64,000 bases of DNA from Magnetococcales bacterium WMHbin3 (GTDB lineage: Bacteria; Pseudomonadota; Magnetococcia; Magnetococcales; Magnetaquicoccaceae), in NCBI GenBank assembly GCA_002753185.1, contig PDZX01000001.1, positions 1 to 64,000 on the forward strand. The letters run 5' to 3'. Below are positions 1-10,546 of this stretch, one piece after another; the first letter of the stretch is position 1; every line of letters starts with the position of its first letter. The notes beneath the pieces were generated by a model that saw nothing but the letters and a program-made list of their open reading frames with translations, was not told the origin of the DNA and ran no database searches. The position numbers and the translations under genes were made by a program.

Positions 1-1821
1 CCGGTTCCCACCCCCGCGCCCGAACCGCCCCCCGTCCCCCAACGGGAGGAGCCGGTCGCCGTGGTCCCCCCCCCTTCGCCCCCTGCCGGTCGTGAAAGCG
101 AAGAGCACGCGTCCGAGGGCAAGCAGGCTGCCGGCGACACGGGCAGCGGTTCGGTCATCCGGGTCGATTCCGGCAAACTGGATCAACTGTTGAACCTGGT
201 GGGAGAGCTGAGCGTGGTGCGTACCCGCGTCAAGCGCCGCATGGGGGAGATCGAGGAGATCATCTCCTTGTGGGAGGAGTCCACCCGGTTCCGGGAGCGA
301 CGGGGCAGCATGGAACAGCTCGGCACCCGCCTGCACGAACTGCGCAACGCGGTCTTCGCCGACGAAGTGGCCCTGGACGGAGTGGCGCGGGATCTGGAGG
401 AGAGGATCCACAATCTGCGTCTGCTGCCGGTGCTGACCCTCTTCTCCCAGTTCCCCCGCCTGGTGCGGGACCTGGCCCGCCAGCAGGACAAACGCATCGC
501 CCTGCTGATGGAGGGCGGCGAAACCACGGCGGACAAACGGATCATCGAGGAGATGAAGAGTCCGCTCGTGCATCTGGTGCGCAACGCCGTGGATCACGGG
601 GTGGAAAGCCCGGCGGAACGCCTGGCCGCCGGCAAGCCGGAAGAGGCCACCATCCGCCTGCGCGCCTTGCGCACAGCCACCCACGTGGTGCTGGAGGTGA
701 GCGACGACGGGCGGGGCCTGGACCTGGACGCCATCCGCCGGGTGGCCGCCAGGAACCGTCTCGCCTCCCTGGAGGAACTGGAGACCATGACCCCGGCGCA
801 GGTTGCCGGCCTGATCTTTCATGCCGGTTTTTCCACCAGCGCCATGGTCACCGATGTCTCCGGACGCGGCGTGGGACTGGATGTGGCGCGGGTCAACGTC
901 GAGCGGCTGAAGGGGAGCGTGCAGGTCGAGTCGTCGCCGGGCCATGGGTGCCGCTTCATCATCCGGCTGCCGATCACCCTGGCCACGACGCCGGTCTTCA
1001 TCGTCGGGGTGGGCGCGCACCGTTTCGCCATCCCCCTGGATTTCGTGCAGAGCGTGCGGCGTCTCGCCCCCGATGCCGTGTTCCGCATCGAGGGACGCGA
1101 GGCGGTGGCCATCGACCAAACCCCCCTCTCCCTCGCCTACCTGGGGGATCTTTTGGAGTTGCGCATCCCACCGGGAGAGCGGGCCACCCCTCCCTGGCCA
1201 TGCATCATCCTCGCGGTGGGCGAGGAGCGGTTCGCCCTGCTGGTGGATCTTTTGCTGGACGAACTGGAAGTGGTGATGAAACCCCATGGCGGGATTCTCT
1301 CACGGGTGCGCAATATCGCCGGGGCCACGATTCTGGGTTCCGGCGAGGTCTGCATGGTGTTGCATCCGGCGGATCTGCTCAAGACCCTGCGCAAGGGGCA
1401 TGCCGGAGGCGCCAGGGAACAGCCCGTCGGCGAGGAGGTCGGTGGCGAGACCGCCGGGAAAAAGACCATCCTGCTGGCCGAGGACTCCATCACCACCCGG
1501 ATTCAGGAAAAGCGCATCCTGGAAGGGGCCGGCTACGAGGTGGTGGTGGCCGTGGATGGGGCCGACGCCTTCAACAAGCTGTGCCAGCAGCCGGTCGATG
1601 CCGTGGTCTCCGACATCCAGATGCCCAACATGGACGGCCTGACCCTGACCACCCGCATCCGCCAGCAGGCGGCCTTTCGGGAACTCCCGGTGATCCTGGT
1701 CACGTCGCTGGCCTCGGATGAGGATCTGCGGCGCGGCATGGAGGCGGGGGCCAATGCCTACCTGTCCAAGCCCACGTTCGATCAGGGCATCTTTCTGGAA
1801 ACCTTGCGGAGGTTGGTGTGA
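1..1821 (+). CDS. cheA: Chemotaxis histidine kinase CheA with C-terminal receiver domain (5' end outside window)
   Basis: The reading frame is open from base 1, so the gene starts upstream and the N-terminal Hpt domain(s) are missing. About 606 residues are visible. A Pro-rich linker is followed by the dimerisation helices (VDSGKLDQLLNLVGELSVV), the ATPase N-box (HLVRNAVDHGVES), the DDGRGLD and GRGVGLDV glycine boxes, a CheW-like coupling domain (about residues 310-455) and a fused receiver domain from about 485 with phospho-acceptor Asp in SDIQMPNMDG. CheA autophosphorylates in response to chemoreceptors. The fused receiver is common in Frz/Wsp-like or type IV pilus-linked systems and may act as a phosphate sink. 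The stop overlaps the cheB start (GTGA), so the two are translationally coupled. Confidence 0.93.
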   Translation, partial: PVPTPAPEPPPVPQREEPVAVVPPPSPPAGRESEEHASEGKQAAGDTGSGSVIRVDSGKLDQLLNLVGELSVVRTRVKRRMGEIEEIISLWEESTRFRERRGSMEQLGTRLHELRNAVFADEVALDGVARDLEERIHNLRLLPVLTLFSQFPRLVRDLARQQDKRIALLMEGGETTADKRIIEEMKSPLVHLVRNAVDHGVESPAERLAAGKPEEATIRLRALRTATHVVLEVSDDGRGLDLDAIRRVAARNRLASLEELETMTPAQVAGLIFHAGFSTSAMVTDVSGRGVGLDVARVNVERLKGSVQVESSPGHGCRFIIRLPITLATTPVFIVGVGAHRFAIPLDFVQSVRRLAPDAVFRIEGREAVAIDQTPLSLAYLGDLLELRIPPGERATPPWPCIILAVGEERFALLVDLLLDELEVVMKPHGGILSRVRNIAGATILGSGEVCMVLHPADLLKTLRKGHAGGAREQPVGEEVGGETAGKKTILLAEDSITTRIQEKRILEGAGYEVVVAVDGADAFNKLCQQPVDAVVSDIQMPNMDGLTLTTRIRQQAAFRELPVILVTSLASDEDLRRGMEAGANAYLSKPTFDQGIFLETLRRLV

Positions 1822-2864
1822 TTTCGGTTCTGCTGGTGGATGACTCTCCCATTGCCGTGCTCGTCCTGAAGAAGATGCTGGCGGGCTTTCCCGACATCGA
1901 GGTGCTGGGCGCCGCATCCAACGGCGAGGAGGCCCTGGAGATGATCCCGCGTCTGCGGCCCCAGGTGATCTGCACCGACCTGCACATGCCGAAAATGGAC
2001 GGCCTGCGCTTCACCAGGGAGGTGATGCGGCTCCACCCCCTGCCGATCCTGGTGATCAGCGTTTCGGTCCATCAGACCCAGGACGATCACAACATCTTCG
2101 AGTTGCTCGACGCTGGGGCCATCGACGTGTTTCCCAAACCGCGCGGCGGCCTGGAAGGGTACAGCAGGGAACTCGCCTTGGAACTGGCCAACAAGATCCG
2201 CGTGCTCTCCGGGGTGATCCCCATCCGGCGTCATCAGCGGGTCAAGCCGCGTGACACCCTCGCGCCGCTATCCGTCGTCGCGCCCCCCAGCCAGCCCAGG
2301 CCTCCGCGTTTGGTGGTGATCGGCGCCTCCACCGGCGGTCCCATGGCCCTCCTGACGATCCTGTCCGAACTGCCGCGCGATTTTCCGCTCCCGGTGGTCT
2401 GCATTCAGCATATCAGCAAGGGGTTCCTGGAGGAGATGGTCTCCTGGCTCAACGGCAACATCTCCATGCCCGTGCGCATCGCCGCATCGGGAGAGACCTT
2501 GAACGCCGGCCATGTCTACTTCCCCATGGAAGAGGCCCATCTGACCTTTCACCCCGCCGGACGTTGCCAGATCGGCTCCTGCGGCCTGGAGGAGCTGCAC
2601 TGCCCCTCTATCGACGTGGTCTTCGAGTCGGCCGCCAGCGCCTTCCGGGAAGCGGTGGTCGGGGTCCTGCTCACCGGGATGGGACGGGATGGCGCCCACG
2701 GGATGCGCGCCATCGTGGACGCAGGCGGGGATACCATCGCCCAGGACGAGGCGTCCTGCGTGATCTTCGGCATGCCGGCCCAGGCGATCGCATTGGGTGG
2801 GGCCAGGGAGGTGCTGCCCCTGACCCGCATCGCCTCGGCCTTGTTGAAGAGGGTGGGGATGTGA
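1818..2864 (+). CDS. cheB: Protein-glutamate methylesterase CheB
   Basis: This 348-residue protein has the full CheB architecture. A receiver domain (about 1-120, VLLVDDSP, phospho-Asp in TDLHMPKMDG, Lys in FPKP) is followed by a methylesterase domain (about 165-345) with the catalytic Ser in IGASTGGP, the His in CIQHIS and the late Asp in TGMGRDGAHGM. It removes methyl groups from chemoreceptors once phosphorylated by CheA, giving adaptation. The GTG start overlaps the cheA stop by 4 bases, and the next gene follows after 1 base, so it belongs to one operon. No CheR is visible in the window, although the cluster continues off the left edge. Confidence 0.95.
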   Translation: MISVLLVDDSPIAVLVLKKMLAGFPDIEVLGAASNGEEALEMIPRLRPQVICTDLHMPKMDGLRFTREVMRLHPLPILVISVSVHQTQDDHNIFELLDAGAIDVFPKPRGGLEGYSRELALELANKIRVLSGVIPIRRHQRVKPRDTLAPLSVVAPPSQPRPPRLVVIGASTGGPMALLTILSELPRDFPLPVVCIQHISKGFLEEMVSWLNGNISMPVRIAASGETLNAGHVYFPMEEAHLTFHPAGRCQIGSCGLEELHCPSIDVVFESAASAFREAVVGVLLTGMGRDGAHGMRAIVDAGGDTIAQDEASCVIFGMPAQAIALGGAREVLPLTRIASALLKRVGM

Positions 2865-2865
2865 A

Positions 2866-4488
2866 ATGAAACCCACCGCCCCCATTCTGCTCGTCGAGGA
2901 CAGCGCCATTCAGAGGGTGATGCTGCAACGCATGCTGGAACAGGCCGGCTACGCCACCGTGACCGCCCTGGACGGCGCGGAGGGGTTGCTGGCCGCCCGT
3001 CGTCATCGCCCCTGCCTGATCATCACCGACATCTCCATGCCCAACATGGACGGCTACGAGATGTGCCGCGCGGTCAAGCAGGATCCGGCAATCAAGCACA
3101 TCGCGGTGCTGATCCTCACCGGCCTGGACGACCCCCGCGAGGTGATTCGCGGCCTGAACGCCGGCGCGGACAATTTCCTCACCAAGTCCTCCGACGAGGC
3201 CCGCATCCTGGAACGGGTCGCCGCCCTGCTCGCCAACTCCACTCCGGAGACGGACGACGGCGGTCCCATCGAGGTGGTCTTCGCCGGCGAGCCGCAAACC
3301 ATCCACGCCACGCGCCAGCAGACCGTCAACCTCCTGCTCTCCACCTACGAAAGCGCCGTGCGTCAGAACCGGCAGTTGATCGAAACGCAACAGGAGTTGA
3401 AACTCCTCAACCAGCACCTGGAAGAGAAGGTCCGGCAACGGACCCGGGAACTGGAGGTGGCCAACCGCGCCAAGAGCGTCTTCATCGCCAACATGAGCCA
3501 CGAATTGCGCACCCCCATGAATGCCATCATCGGCATGACCGAACTGGTGCTCGGCACCCAACTGGACGATACCCACAGAGAGTATCTGGGCATCGTGCGC
3601 GACTCATCGGAAACGTTGCTGTTCTTTATCAATACGTTGCTCGATTTCACCCAGATGGAGATCGGCTCGCTGCGGGTCGTCCCGCGACCGTTCGGGCTGC
3701 GCGCGGAACTGGAACGCATGACGCATTCGTTCACCGCCAAGGCGCGGGATCAGGGGCTGGCCTTTTCCTGGCGGGTGGACGACGCGGTTCCGAACGCCCT
3801 GTTCGGTGATTTCCCGCGCACCCGGCAAATCCTGGTGCAACTGCTGGCCAATGCCTTCAAGTTCACCCCGAAGGGTGCAGTGACCCTGGAAGCCTCCTTG
3901 ACCGCGCAAGGCGAAGAGCATCTGACGTTGCGTTTTTCGGTGCGGGATACCGGCATCGGCATCGACCCGAAAGAGGCGGACCTGGTCTTCGAAAGCTTTG
4001 TCCAGGGAGACGGCAGTTCCACGCGCAAATACGGCGGTGCCGGACTGGGCCTGAGCGTGGTTCGGGGGTTGTGCCGTCTGCTGGAAGGGCGCGTCTGGTT
4101 TACGAGCGTGCCGAACGAGGGGAGCGTCTTCCATTGCGAACTGCCATTCCAGCGGTCGCCGGAGGAGGATGCCACGCGTGCGCCATCCGCAACCGCCGGG
4201 CTGACCACGAACGCCACGGTGGCCGCGTCCCGTCCGGAGCCGGGCGCCTTGATTCCGGAGATGGCGCCGACGTTGTTGGTCGAACTGGGGCGCATGCTGG
4301 AGGCCAACGACCTGACGGCGGAGCAGGCCAGCGCCCGCTTCGCCAGCTTTCTGTCCCACTCCCCCGATCACGCCCTGGCCGTGGAAATGGAAGCGGCGGT
4401 CAGGGATCTGGACTTCGACCGGGCGCGCGCGCGCTGGCGGGAGCTGGCGCGTCGCTGGGGCATCGCCGGGCCGGCGGGGCAAGGGTGA
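2866..4488 (+). CDS. Receiver-histidine kinase hybrid of the chemotaxis cluster
   Basis: The protein has 540 residues. An N-terminal receiver (about 1-125, LLVEDSAIQR, Asp in ITDISMPNMDG) is followed by a coiled linker (about 150-205), a HisKA domain with phospho-His in FIANMSHELRTPMNAI (about 208) and a HATPase_c domain (about 285-425; RDTGIGID, GGAGLGLSV). The last 80 residues are a helical tail of unknown role. There is no membrane segment, so it is a cytoplasmic kinase that probably takes phosphate or a signal from the CheA pathway through its receiver. It starts 1 base after cheB and converges on the chemoreceptor gene behind it with no gap. The partner output is not identifiable here. 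Confidence 0.9.
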   Translation: MKPTAPILLVEDSAIQRVMLQRMLEQAGYATVTALDGAEGLLAARRHRPCLIITDISMPNMDGYEMCRAVKQDPAIKHIAVLILTGLDDPREVIRGLNAGADNFLTKSSDEARILERVAALLANSTPETDDGGPIEVVFAGEPQTIHATRQQTVNLLLSTYESAVRQNRQLIETQQELKLLNQHLEEKVRQRTRELEVANRAKSVFIANMSHELRTPMNAIIGMTELVLGTQLDDTHREYLGIVRDSSETLLFFINTLLDFTQMEIGSLRVVPRPFGLRAELERMTHSFTAKARDQGLAFSWRVDDAVPNALFGDFPRTRQILVQLLANAFKFTPKGAVTLEASLTAQGEEHLTLRFSVRDTGIGIDPKEADLVFESFVQGDGSSTRKYGGAGLGLSVVRGLCRLLEGRVWFTSVPNEGSVFHCELPFQRSPEEDATRAPSATAGLTTNATVAASRPEPGALIPEMAPTLLVELGRMLEANDLTAEQASARFASFLSHSPDHALAVEMEAAVRDLDFDRARARWRELARRWGIAGPAGQG

Positions 4489-7332
4489 TCACGTGACCCC
4501 CTTCTCCTTCAGGAAGGGAGCGAAGGCCATGTCGGTCTTCATGATATGGTTGATCAGCCACGCCTTGGCCACGGTGAGCAGGTCCATGGGCGCCGCGAAG
4601 TCCCCTTCGGCGAACTCCTTCATCAGCGTGCTGACACCCTGCAACAGTTGCACGTGTTTCTCCTTGTGGGAAGCGGTGTCCGGATAACCGAACTGGTCGA
4701 AGAATTTCTCCTCGCGGGCGAAATGGAACTGGGTGTAGGCGGCCAGCTCGTTGATCACCTGGCCCACGGCCGCCGACCCGGCGCTCTCCTTGAGCAGCCG
4801 GTGAATCTTGTTGACCATGGCCACCAGCTTTTTGTGGTCGTCGTCCACATCCCGCACGCCGGTCAACAGGGTATCGGTCCAGGGGAAGAATTCCACGTCC
4901 TCCGGGTGATCCGAGCCGTTTTCCAGATAGAGGCGGTCCAGCAGGGAGAAGAGATGTTTGGCTATGCCCAGGTATTCGAGCAGGGTGCTGTCCGCCTGTT
5001 GCTGGCCCGCCAGACCCTCCTTCTGGACGATGGTCAGGGTGGCGGTGATTTTTTGGAAGAGTTGTTCGTGCAGCCGGCTCATCTCCTGGAAGTGGGCCGT
5101 CTTGCCGTAGGGCTGGGCCGAAGCGGCCCGTATCCAGGCGTGCAACGGGGAGTCGTCGGGTTTGGGCCATTGGGCGGATTCGATGCGGATGCGGCCTGGA
5201 ATGGCCTGCTCCATGCGGCTGTGCCACTGGAGGAACCACCCCTTGGCGGCGCGCATGTCGAAGAGCGGCGCGCCCAGCTCGGCCTCGGCCTGGGCGGCGT
5301 ACAACGCGCCGCACATGTCTTGCAGCACCTCGCCCATGCGGCTGAATTGGGTGACGGATCCGTGGGTCATGAGGACCACGGCGGAGGCGTCGGTCATCTG
5401 TTGCTGCACCACGGAAGAGGCATCCAGGGTGGTGTGGGTGGATTGCAGGATGTCGCTGGAGAGGGCCTGGGCATCGCGGGTCTTGTCCGCCATGGACTCC
5501 GCCGCCGTGGCGACCATGGATGCGGAACGGGCCACCTCGCCGGTGCCGGTGGCCGCCTCCATGGCGGCGCGCGCCACCTCCTGGGCGGCGGTCCCCAGCT
5601 CCAGGGCATTGCGCGTCACCTCGCCGGCGGCCTTGGCGACCTCCTCCATGGAGTTGGCGATGTTGTTCATCGACGCGGATTGGATCTCCACCGCATCGGT
5701 GATTTCCCGGTTGGCGTCGTTGATCCGGTCGATGCTGTGGCCCACGCTGTTGTTGGCCTCGGTGGCCTCGCTGGTGTTCACCTGGATGCGGGCGATCTTT
5801 TCCGAGATCATGCGGGTGGCGTTCGAGGTCTGTCTGGCCAGCTCCTTGACCTCGTTGGCCACCACCGCGAATCCCTTGCCCGCCTCGCCGGCCCCGGCCG
5901 CCTCGATGGAGGCGTTCAGGGCCAGCATGTTGGTCTGCTCGGAGATGTTGTTGATGATGTCCACCACATCGCCGATCTCCTGGGCCGAGGCGGCGAGGCG
6001 CTCCATCACCTCCCGCACCCCCAGGGCATTGGTGCTGGCGGTCTCCGATTCGCTGCTCGCGCCCTGGCAACGGATCTTGATCTCCTCCAGTGCCTGGGTG
6101 ATGTCGTCGATGGAGGCCGCCACGTTCTTCACCGAGTGATCCACCCGGCCCAGACTGTCGTTGACCCCGCCGATGTTGGCGGTGATCTCCTCGGCCGCCG
6201 CCGCCATGGTGGCGATGTTGGCGCTCGCCTCCTCCGCCCCGGCGGCGATGGTGACGATGTTCTGGGAAACCTCCCCGGCCGCATCGGCGATGGCGTCGAT
6301 GTTCTGGGATGCCTGCCCGATCGAGGCGCTGATGGCCTGCAGCTCCTGCGCCAGGATATCGTTCTTTTCCGAGACGTTGTGTACGATGGTCTGGGACTGT
6401 TCGGCATCGTCTCCCACCAGGTTGCGGATTTTGATCAACTCCGTCACGCAGGCGGTGATGCCGCCGGAGTGGAGATTGACAATGCGCATGATCCGTTCCA
6501 GCCGATCCGCCAGGCGGTTGACCGCGAGCGCGATTCCGGTGCCCGGTGGGATGCCGCCCTTGCCCGTGATGCGCACGGTCATCTCGCCGTTGGCCAGACG
6601 CCTCACCGCATCCTCCACCTGGTGGATGTCGCCGCCCACCTGTACCAGGATGGTGCGCGCCAGCCAGGAGGAGACGCCTATGAGGATCGCCGAGGTGATG
6701 AGGATCTCGATGAGCAGAAAGATCAGGCCCTCGCGAAACTCCTGATCCAGGTCGTCGATGTAGATCCCGGAACCGATGACCCAGCCCCACGGCTCGAAAT
6801 GGATGACATAAGATAGTTTTGGAGAGTGTTTGTTCGGCTGTTTCGGATCCTTGGTCCATTGATAATCGACAAATCCGGCCCCATGCTTCTTGGCGGTCTC
6901 CACGAAGGCAACGAAGAGTTTTTTGCCGGTTGGATCCTTGAATTCGCTCAGGTCCTTGCCATCCAGTTCCGGCTTGAGGGGATGCAGGACCATCTTGGGA
7001 GTCAGATCGTTGATCCAGAAATAGTCGTTGTCTCCGTAACGCAACGTTTTGACTACGGCCTTGGCCGCCTCCTGGGCCTGGGGCGCGGTCATCTCGCCGG
7101 AAACTTGTTTGGCGTGGTAGTGGACCAGGAAGTGATGGGCGACTTCCACCAACTGTTTGGTCTTGAGTTGCCGGTCTTCGAACATTTCGTTCCTTTTGGC
7201 CTCCAGGGCTACCTCGCCGGTCAGGGCGATCCCCAGGATGGCCAACAGCAGGATCAGTCCCAGTCGTTTTGTCAAGCTTTGTCTGGAAATATATGCTTGC
7301 AGGGAAAAAGAGGAGGTACGCGGGTGATTCAT
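4489..7332 (-). CDS. Methyl-accepting chemotaxis protein with Cache sensor and C-terminal haemerythrin domain
   Basis: About 947 residues from the ATG preceded by AAAGG; a start 30 bases upstream is possible but lacks an RBS. Order: TM1 (about 14-34), a single-Cache periplasmic domain with the typical YFWINDL element, TM2 (about 200-222), HAMP, then the signalling hairpin ([20 protein letters not shown], about 465). Next comes a His-containing helical segment (about 640-790) that recalls, but does not clearly match, CZB zinc domains. The bacteriohaemerythrin domain (about 815-945) has all ligand groups: DDDHKKL, FHFAREE, SHKEKH and NHIMKTD. The receptor should combine small-molecule sensing by Cache with O2 or redox sensing by the di-iron site and signal to CheA. 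Confidence 0.92.
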   Translation of the reverse strand: MNHPRTSSFSLQAYISRQSLTKRLGLILLLAILGIALTGEVALEAKRNEMFEDRQLKTKQLVEVAHHFLVHYHAKQVSGEMTAPQAQEAAKAVVKTLRYGDNDYFWINDLTPKMVLHPLKPELDGKDLSEFKDPTGKKLFVAFVETAKKHGAGFVDYQWTKDPKQPNKHSPKLSYVIHFEPWGWVIGSGIYIDDLDQEFREGLIFLLIEILITSAILIGVSSWLARTILVQVGGDIHQVEDAVRRLANGEMTVRITGKGGIPPGTGIALAVNRLADRLERIMRIVNLHSGGITACVTELIKIRNLVGDDAEQSQTIVHNVSEKNDILAQELQAISASIGQASQNIDAIADAAGEVSQNIVTIAAGAEEASANIATMAAAAEEITANIGGVNDSLGRVDHSVKNVAASIDDITQALEEIKIRCQGASSESETASTNALGVREVMERLAASAQEIGDVVDIINNISEQTNMLALNASIEAAGAGEAGKGFAVVANEVKELARQTSNATRMISEKIARIQVNTSEATEANNSVGHSIDRINDANREITDAVEIQSASMNNIANSMEEVAKAAGEVTRNALELGTAAQEVARAAMEAATGTGEVARSASMVATAAESMADKTRDAQALSSDILQSTHTTLDASSVVQQQMTDASAVVLMTHGSVTQFSRMGEVLQDMCGALYAAQAEAELGAPLFDMRAAKGWFLQWHSRMEQAIPGRIRIESAQWPKPDDSPLHAWIRAASAQPYGKTAHFQEMSRLHEQLFQKITATLTIVQKEGLAGQQQADSTLLEYLGIAKHLFSLLDRLYLENGSDHPEDVEFFPWTDTLLTGVRDVDDDHKKLVAMVNKIHRLLKESAGSAAVGQVINELAAYTQFHFAREEKFFDQFGYPDTASHKEKHVQLLQGVSTLMKEFAEGDFAAPMDLLTVAKAWLINHIMKTDMAFAPFLKEKGVT

Positions 7333-7419
7333 TATTTTTAACCTTTGCGAATTGCCGGGCAACAGTGTATGGGCAAATTCATCTTACTCCGATTTGTGGT
7401 CATGCAAAAGGAAGATTGA

Positions 7420-9228
7420 ATGAACGAAACCGTAGAGGCGATCATGGTCTTGCGGCGTGTCTTCGGGTACCCCGCTTTTCGTGGGGATCAGGAGGCGGTC
7501 ATCCGGCATGTGCTGGAGGACGGGGACGCTTTGGTCCTCATGCCGACGGGAGGGGGAAAGTCGCTGTGCTTCCAGATACCCGCCCTGCTGCGACCGGGCA
7601 TGGCCGTGGTGATCTCGCCGCTCATCGCCCTGATGCGGGATCAGGTGGCCGCCCTGCGGCAATTGGGCGTGGCGGCTGCGGCCCTGCACTCCAATCTGTC
7701 CCCAGGGGAGTCGATGGAGGTGCTGCGTCAGGTGGAAGAGGGGACATTGAATCTGCTGTACGTCTCCCCGGAGAGGTTGCTCATGCCCCACACCCTGGAG
7801 TGGCTGAAAGGCCGGCCATTGGCCCTGTTCGCCATCGACGAGGCCCACTGCGTCTCCCAGTGGGGCCATGATTTCCGGGCGGAGTATCTCGGCCTGGGGG
7901 TGCTGCACGACCATTTTCCTGGGGTGCCGCGCCTGGCCCTGACCGCCACCGCCGACCTGCCGACCCGCGCGGAGATCATCAAACGCCTCGGCCTGGAAGG
8001 GGCGCGCCATTTCATCAGCAGCTTCGACCGGCCCAACATCCGCTATCGGATCATCATCAAGGAGCGCCCCCTGGAGCAGTTTCTGCAATTCTGGCGAGCG
8101 GGGCACACAAAGGATACCGGGATCGTCTACCGGCTCTCCCGCAAGAGCGTCGAGGAGGCAGCCGCCTGGCTGGAACGACACGGGGTGCGCGCCTTGCCCT
8201 ATCACGCCGGCATGGACCCGGAGATCCGCACCCGGAATCAGGACCGCTTCCTGCGCGAGGAGGGGATCGTGATCGTGGCCACCATCGCCTTCGGCATGGG
8301 GATCGACAAGCCCGATGTCCGTTTCGTCGCCCACCTGGACCTGCCCAAGAGCATCGAAGCCTATTACCAGGAGACCGGACGCGCCGGCAGGGACGGCCTG
8401 CCCGCCGATGCCTTCCTGACCTACGGCATGGAGGATGTGGTGCAATTGCGCAAATTCATCGAATCCTCGGAGGCCGGAGAAGAGTTCAAGCGCGTCGAGC
8501 ACCACAAGCTGGATGCCCTGGTCGGCATGTGCGAAAGCGTGGCCTGCCGGCGCTCCGTCCTGTTGCACCACCTGGGAGACCGCCACGAGGGCCAGTGCGG
8601 CAACTGCGATACCTGTCTGGAGCCGGTGGAGACCTGGGATGGCACCGAGGCGGCCCGCAAGGCGCTCTCGGCCATCCATCGCACCGGCCAGCGGTTCGGG
8701 GTGAATCACCTGACCGCCGTGCTGCGCGGGGATGTCACGGATCGCGTCCTGACCCTGCAACACGACAAGTTGAGCGTCTTTGGCATCGGTCGCGAGTTGA
8801 ACGCCAAACAGTGGCGCTCCCTCTTCCGGCAACTGGTGGTCACGGGACTGGCGAACGTGGATCTGAGCCACGGCGGCCTGCACCTGGACGAACGCTGCCG
8901 TCCGGTCCTGCGCGGAGAACAGGAGGTGCGCTTTCGCGTGGATCCCAACGAGTCGCCGCCACGCAAGAAGGAGCGCAAGCCGGAAATACCGGAGGAGGGC
9001 GACGCGATGTGGGAACTGCTCAAGGCGACCCGGATGGATCTGGCCAAGGAGCAGCAGGTGCCGCCCTACGTCATCTTCCACGACACCACCCTGCGGGAGA
9101 TGCTGGAGCAACGTCCTACCACCCTGCGCGAACTGGAGCGCATCTTCGGCGTGGGCCGACGCAAGCTGGAACGCTATGGCGAGATTTTCCTCAAAGTGCT
9201 GCGCACCGGCGAGCCGTATCGTCCCTGA
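7420..9228 (+). CDS. recQ: ATP-dependent DNA helicase RecQ
   Basis: The protein has 602 residues, the normal RecQ size. The superfamily 2 helicase motifs are intact: Q-motif region [13 protein letters not shown], Walker A MPTGGGKS (about 40-48), DEAH box [16 protein letters not shown], motif III ALTATAD and motif [14 protein letters not shown]. The zinc-binding cysteines ([19 protein letters not shown]), an RQC winged helix and a C-terminal HRDC domain (about 525-600) follow. RecQ unwinds 3'-tailed DNA in recombination and fork repair. The ATG is preceded by AAAGGAAG. The gene is divergent from the chemoreceptor across about 87 bases, which must hold both promoters. Confidence 0.96.
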   Translation: MNETVEAIMVLRRVFGYPAFRGDQEAVIRHVLEDGDALVLMPTGGGKSLCFQIPALLRPGMAVVISPLIALMRDQVAALRQLGVAAAALHSNLSPGESMEVLRQVEEGTLNLLYVSPERLLMPHTLEWLKGRPLALFAIDEAHCVSQWGHDFRAEYLGLGVLHDHFPGVPRLALTATADLPTRAEIIKRLGLEGARHFISSFDRPNIRYRIIIKERPLEQFLQFWRAGHTKDTGIVYRLSRKSVEEAAAWLERHGVRALPYHAGMDPEIRTRNQDRFLREEGIVIVATIAFGMGIDKPDVRFVAHLDLPKSIEAYYQETGRAGRDGLPADAFLTYGMEDVVQLRKFIESSEAGEEFKRVEHHKLDALVGMCESVACRRSVLLHHLGDRHEGQCGNCDTCLEPVETWDGTEAARKALSAIHRTGQRFGVNHLTAVLRGDVTDRVLTLQHDKLSVFGIGRELNAKQWRSLFRQLVVTGLANVDLSHGGLHLDERCRPVLRGEQEVRFRVDPNESPPRKKERKPEIPEEGDAMWELLKATRMDLAKEQQVPPYVIFHDTTLREMLEQRPTTLRELERIFGVGRRKLERYGEIFLKVLRTGEPYRP

Positions 9229-9236
9229 GCGAACAA

Positions 9237-9314
9237 CCGCTGAAGGAATGCATCTTTAGTCGCCGCGAGCAATCGGGCTATCGTGCTTGCGGATCGATTG
9301 CGTTCCTTCAGCGG
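9237..9314. repeat. Long imperfect hairpin between recQ and the portal gene
   Basis: A perfect 12-base inverted repeat (CCGCTGAAGGAA at 9237-9248, complement at 9303-9314) encloses 54 bases. These hold an inner stem CGCGAGCA/TGCTTGCG with one G-U pair. The right arm runs into the GGGAG ribosome-binding site of the portal gene. It could be the recQ terminator (no T-run seen), a translation-masking leader or a mobile-element end. Confidence 0.5.
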
Positions 9315-9325
9315 GAGTTTCCATC

Positions 9326-10546
9326 ATGGCCAAGGACAAGAAAAGTGTAAAAAAAACCGAACCGGTGTTTCGCGAGGTCGCCACCTCCGGGGACGGGCGC
9401 GACATCACCCGCAATTACGGCGGCTTGATGCGGGCGCTCATGCCCCAGGATTCGGTGTTGCAGGGCAAGGGCGGGGATTATGCCCTCTACGAGGACGTGT
9501 TGCGGGACGATCAGGTCGCCTCCACGTTCCAGCAACGGCGCATGGCCGTCACCTCCTCGGAATGGGGGGTCAAGCCGGGCGGCGGCGACCGGTCGAGCCG
9601 CATGGCCGCCGATTTTCTCGCCGAGGCCCTGCGTCACGTCGGCTGGGACGCGGTGACGGACAAGATGCTCTACGGGGTGTTCTACGGCTACGCGGTGGCC
9701 GAGTGCCTGTGGGGTAGGGAAGGGGGGCTGGTCACCCTGGAAGCCGTCAAGGTGCGCAAACAGCGCCGGTTCGCCTTCGACGCGCAAGGCAGGCCGCTGC
9801 TGCTCACCACGGAACACCCCAGCGGCGAGAGCCTGCCGGAGCGAAAATTCTGGCATTTCCATTCCGGGAGCGACAACGATGACGAACCGTATGGCCTGGG
9901 TCTGGCCCACTGGCTCTACTGGCCGGTCTTCTTCAAGCGCAACGGCCTGAAGCTGTGGCTGATCTTCATGGACAAGTTCGGCATGCCCACCGCCCTGGGG
10001 AGTTATCCGGTGGGGGCCACCGAAGAGGAGAAGCGCAGACTGCTGGCCGCGCTGCGGGCGATTCAGACCGACTCCGGGATCATCGTGCCGGAAGGGATGA
10101 AGGTGGAGTTGATCGAGTCGGCGCGCGGTGGTCAGGTGAGCTACGAAAGTTTCCTGGACCGCATGAACGCCGCCATCGCCAAGGTGACCCTGTCACAGAC
10201 CCAGACCACCGATGCCGGCGGCGGACAGTACCGCGCGGACGTCCACAAGCAGGTGCGCAACGAGGTGGTCAAGGGGGACGCGGATCTGGTGTGTGACAGC
10301 TTCAACCGTTCGGTGGCCACCTGGCTCACCGAATGGAATTTTTCCAATGCACGGCCACCGCTGGTCTGGCGGCGGGTTTCCGAGGACAAGGATCTGCGTC
10401 CCCTGGCCGAGCGGGATCGCATTCTGTTCGGCATGGGCCTGCGCCCCACCGGGGAGTACATCCGTTCCACCTACGGGGAGGGATGGCTCGCCGTCTCCCC
10501 GGACGTTCCGGCAACCGGGGAGGGTCACATGCCGCTGGAGTCCTGA
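9326..10546 (+). CDS. Orphan Mu gp29-like phage portal protein (DUF935 family)
   Basis: The protein has 406 residues, with a GGGAG site 8 bases before the ATG. The region from about 20 to 400 reads as a DUF935 portal: [15 protein letters not shown], a [18 protein letters not shown] helix, the core [33 protein letters not shown] and the helix [21 protein letters not shown]. In Mu-like phages this subunit forms the dodecameric ring through which DNA enters the capsid. Phage homologues are, as I recall, usually longer at the C-terminus (Mu gp29 is near 510), so the end may be missing. No terminase, protease, capsid or tail gene is nearby. It lies between recQ and a clipped chemoreceptor, so it looks like a prophage relic or a captured gene. 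Confidence 0.8.
   Translation: MAKDKKSVKKTEPVFREVATSGDGRDITRNYGGLMRALMPQDSVLQGKGGDYALYEDVLRDDQVASTFQQRRMAVTSSEWGVKPGGGDRSSRMAADFLAEALRHVGWDAVTDKMLYGVFYGYAVAECLWGREGGLVTLEAVKVRKQRRFAFDAQGRPLLLTTEHPSGESLPERKFWHFHSGSDNDDEPYGLGLAHWLYWPVFFKRNGLKLWLIFMDKFGMPTALGSYPVGATEEEKRRLLAALRAIQTDSGIIVPEGMKVELIESARGGQVSYESFLDRMNAAIAKVTLSQTQTTDAGGGQYRADVHKQVRNEVVKGDADLVCDSFNRSVATWLTEWNFSNARPPLVWRRVSEDKDLRPLAERDRILFGMGLRPTGEYIRSTYGEGWLAVSPDVPATGEGHMPLES

Noticed and set aside
4546-6816. Very long plus-strand frame opposite the chemoreceptor
   Set aside because: It is a GC-driven shadow: composition is Gly/His/Leu-rich without motifs, while the minus strand encodes a complete receptor.
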